Below, in pieces: positions 48,401 to 48,599 of a stretch of DNA of 48,599 nt. How positions within the stretch are numbered: position 1 is the first letter of the stretch; every line of letters starts with the position of its first letter. A program made the translations under genes and the position numbers. Below the pieces are notes generated by a model that worked only from the letters and a program-made list of their open reading frames with translations, did no database searches and was not told where the DNA came from. Source of the stretch: FEN-1219 sp035644475 (GTDB taxonomy: Bacteria > Pseudomonadota > Gammaproteobacteria > Steroidobacterales > Rariloculaceae); contig DASQOL010000141.1 in assembly GCA_035644475.1 (NCBI GenBank), forward strand, positions 1 through 48,599, written 5' to 3'.

Positions 48401-48599
48401 ACCGACACCGTCGAGCTCGAGACCGGCTACAGCTACGACGCGCTCGGGCACCTGCAATCGCTGACGACACCGTCGGGGCAGGTCATCGGCTACAGCTACA
48501 CGAGCGGGCGGGTAAGCGGAATCACCGTGAACGGCGCGGCGCTGCTCGCCGGCATCACGTACGAGCCGTTCGGGCCGACGACCGGATGGGAGTGGGGCA
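45425..48599 (+). CDS. Secreted RHS-repeat protein, 3' end missing
   Basis: The frame is open for 1058 codons to the right edge. Residues 1-38 form a signal peptide (cleavage after AHA). Residues 39-245 are a Cys-rich domain I cannot name, with about 15 cysteines. From about residue 250 GNPVSVVTGTKYQREDDYL is a DUF6531-type entry motif, followed by YD/RHS repeats (for example YDTAGRVTSE, YDGHGNVLTQT, YDALGRLEEEEG, YDANGNVLAATDPMGR). RHS proteins build a beta shell that usually encloses a C-terminal toxin; that end, and any immunity gene, lie outside the window. AAGGA is 7 nt before the ATG. Confidence 0.93.
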   Translation, partial: MANRHAKSLTTGAGALLAMVVLTVTSLTTLVIAPTAHATGGQCKWEGGQGAAGGFGYCAAEDCIGNGGMAQCSAGVGAPAPGYTDAQVGPDKWVYSMCDDSAAFVGHAVVWCQVTGGTWTISQGTGYCINTPEPFITSNSTSSESAAVDASDHWIAAMYPGCTTSLASDSGWGSVSTYQCWSGSPQQSLDITISGYKQRLYNIGGTCSQSQFDIVLRKDRAAKCPAGYKSRTAVGGPECYLPAECCATRAGNPVSVVTGTKYQREDDYLVAAATGLELSRFYKSTGYYWPHDLTGVLAEPLNNRDFWRHTYDRRLTIVSGNAQTSGVLQAADGSLRIFDASGNESTRNNGTNGTGAKLQAVSGIGWDVTLPTGHVERYNTSGRLISITALNGQVTTLSYSGVNLTTVTGPFGHTLAFGYNSDGLLATVTLPDDGVISYGYDSLKRLTSVTYPDTKTKLYHYENGSNRFLLTGITDEDGVRFATYVYDTAGRVTSESHAGGVASRTFTYGNLGQPTTVTDPLGTSTQFTFTVAAGMYRPASYAQPCLDCGSGGTTYDTGGNIVTRTDFNGAQTTYAYDTTRRLETSRTEAYGTPRARTITTQWHSTFRLPTQIDEPGRRTNFSYDGHGNVLTQTVTDTVTSASHTMTFTYNGAGQVLTMDGPRTDVSDTSTFSYNACAAGGACGQPLTVTDAAGNQMTFSSYDDNGLPLTITDANGTITTLTYDARQRLTSRNVGGETTTIQYWPTGLVKKVTLPDASFLSYEYDDAHRLTKIIDTDGNHIVYTLDGADDVVAESVYDTSDTLVLTKTRQYDALGRLEEEEGSAGQTVSYGYDANGNVLAATDPMGRVTSYAYDELNRLKSMTDAATQLTSFGYDPLDHLLSVTDPRSLTTSYGLDAFGDTVSLASPDTGASAFTHDAAGQVDVATDARSTSADYAHDALGRVMEIEHADQTIELHYDQGTNGAGHLTSIEDGSGTTTWTYDGLGRVAQRTQTTDTVELETGYSYDALGHLQSLTTPSGQVIGYSYTSGRVSGITVNGAALLAGITYEPFGPTTGWEWG

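Noticed and set aside
1..48599. CRISPR array, prophage or integrative element
   Set aside because: No regularly spaced direct repeats, no cas, integrase, transposase or phage structural genes, and base composition is uniform apart from short AT-rich promoters.

Overview
This is a GC-rich, densely packed chromosomal window from a member of the Pseudomonadota, most likely a Gammaproteobacterium. The reasoning rests on its housekeeping genes: a proteobacterial-type Rieske protein (petA), an Slt-type lytic transglycosylase, SecF, TatA, YgiQ, QmcA/NfeD, two Lrp/AsnC regulators and a perfect CRP-type half-site pair (TGTGA-N6-TCACA). No rRNA, tRNA, CRISPR array, intact transposase or prophage was seen. 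Species-level identity cannot be read from the sequence.

Layout. 1-7.1 kb: a partial heme-oxygenase-fold protein divergent from an Lrp regulator and a glutaryl-CoA-dehydrogenase-like enzyme, then a PqqL-type M16 peptidase, a luciferase-like monooxygenase and a Bax-inhibitor-1 protein. 7.1-8.5 kb: a compact STAND/NB-ARC-like ATPase divergent from what looks like an unannotated CRP-controlled small RNA with a strong terminator. 8.5-14.4 kb: a leftward run leuA > FucP-type sugar transporter > GNAT > amidase > SDR, with an Lrp gene divergent from leuA. 14.9-18.1 kb: a leftward run tatA > secF > ArsB/NhaD-type transporter > GNAT. 18.3-21.5 kb: slt, a PspB-like small membrane protein, petA. 21.6-23.5 kb: a 19-codon mini-gene with a full-length Shine-Dalgarno and its own terminator, divergent from an ECF sigma / anti-sigma / DUF4252 operon that carries an ECF-type promoter. 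23.9-28.5 kb: a MacB-type ABC exporter pair with two membrane-associated or unknown proteins. 28.5-30.7 kb: DUF1697, an acyl-CoA-dehydrogenase-fold monooxygenase and a frameshifted mini-RTX protein. 31.1-35.1 kb: a REPIN-like element, ygiQ and an amidohydrolase. 35.1-40 kb: a PIN toxin/antitoxin pair, a secreted DUF6491-like protein, and a lipoprotein sensor translationally coupled to a GGDEF/EAL protein. 40.2-44.4 kb: a six-gene leftward operon nfeD > qmcA > zinc-ribbon > unknown > lipoprotein > sulfotransferase. 44.7-48.6 kb: a frameshifted secreted beta-domain gene and a secreted RHS-repeat protein that runs off the right edge.

Common themes are envelope biology (Tat/Sec, lytic transglycosylase, M16 peptidase, SPFH/NfeD, ABC export, ECF sigma) and amino-acid or acyl-CoA metabolism under Lrp-type control. 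Short palindromes of the form stem-(T/C)CTGA-stem recur in gene junctions and look like REP elements. Two single-nucleotide homopolymer indels break otherwise readable genes, so assembly error should be excluded before calling them pseudogenes. The most interesting unexplained objects are the CRP-type small RNA (8371-8444), the mini-gene at 21653-21712, and the nfeD-to-sulfotransferase operon whose proteins share Lys/Ala/Pro-rich tails.
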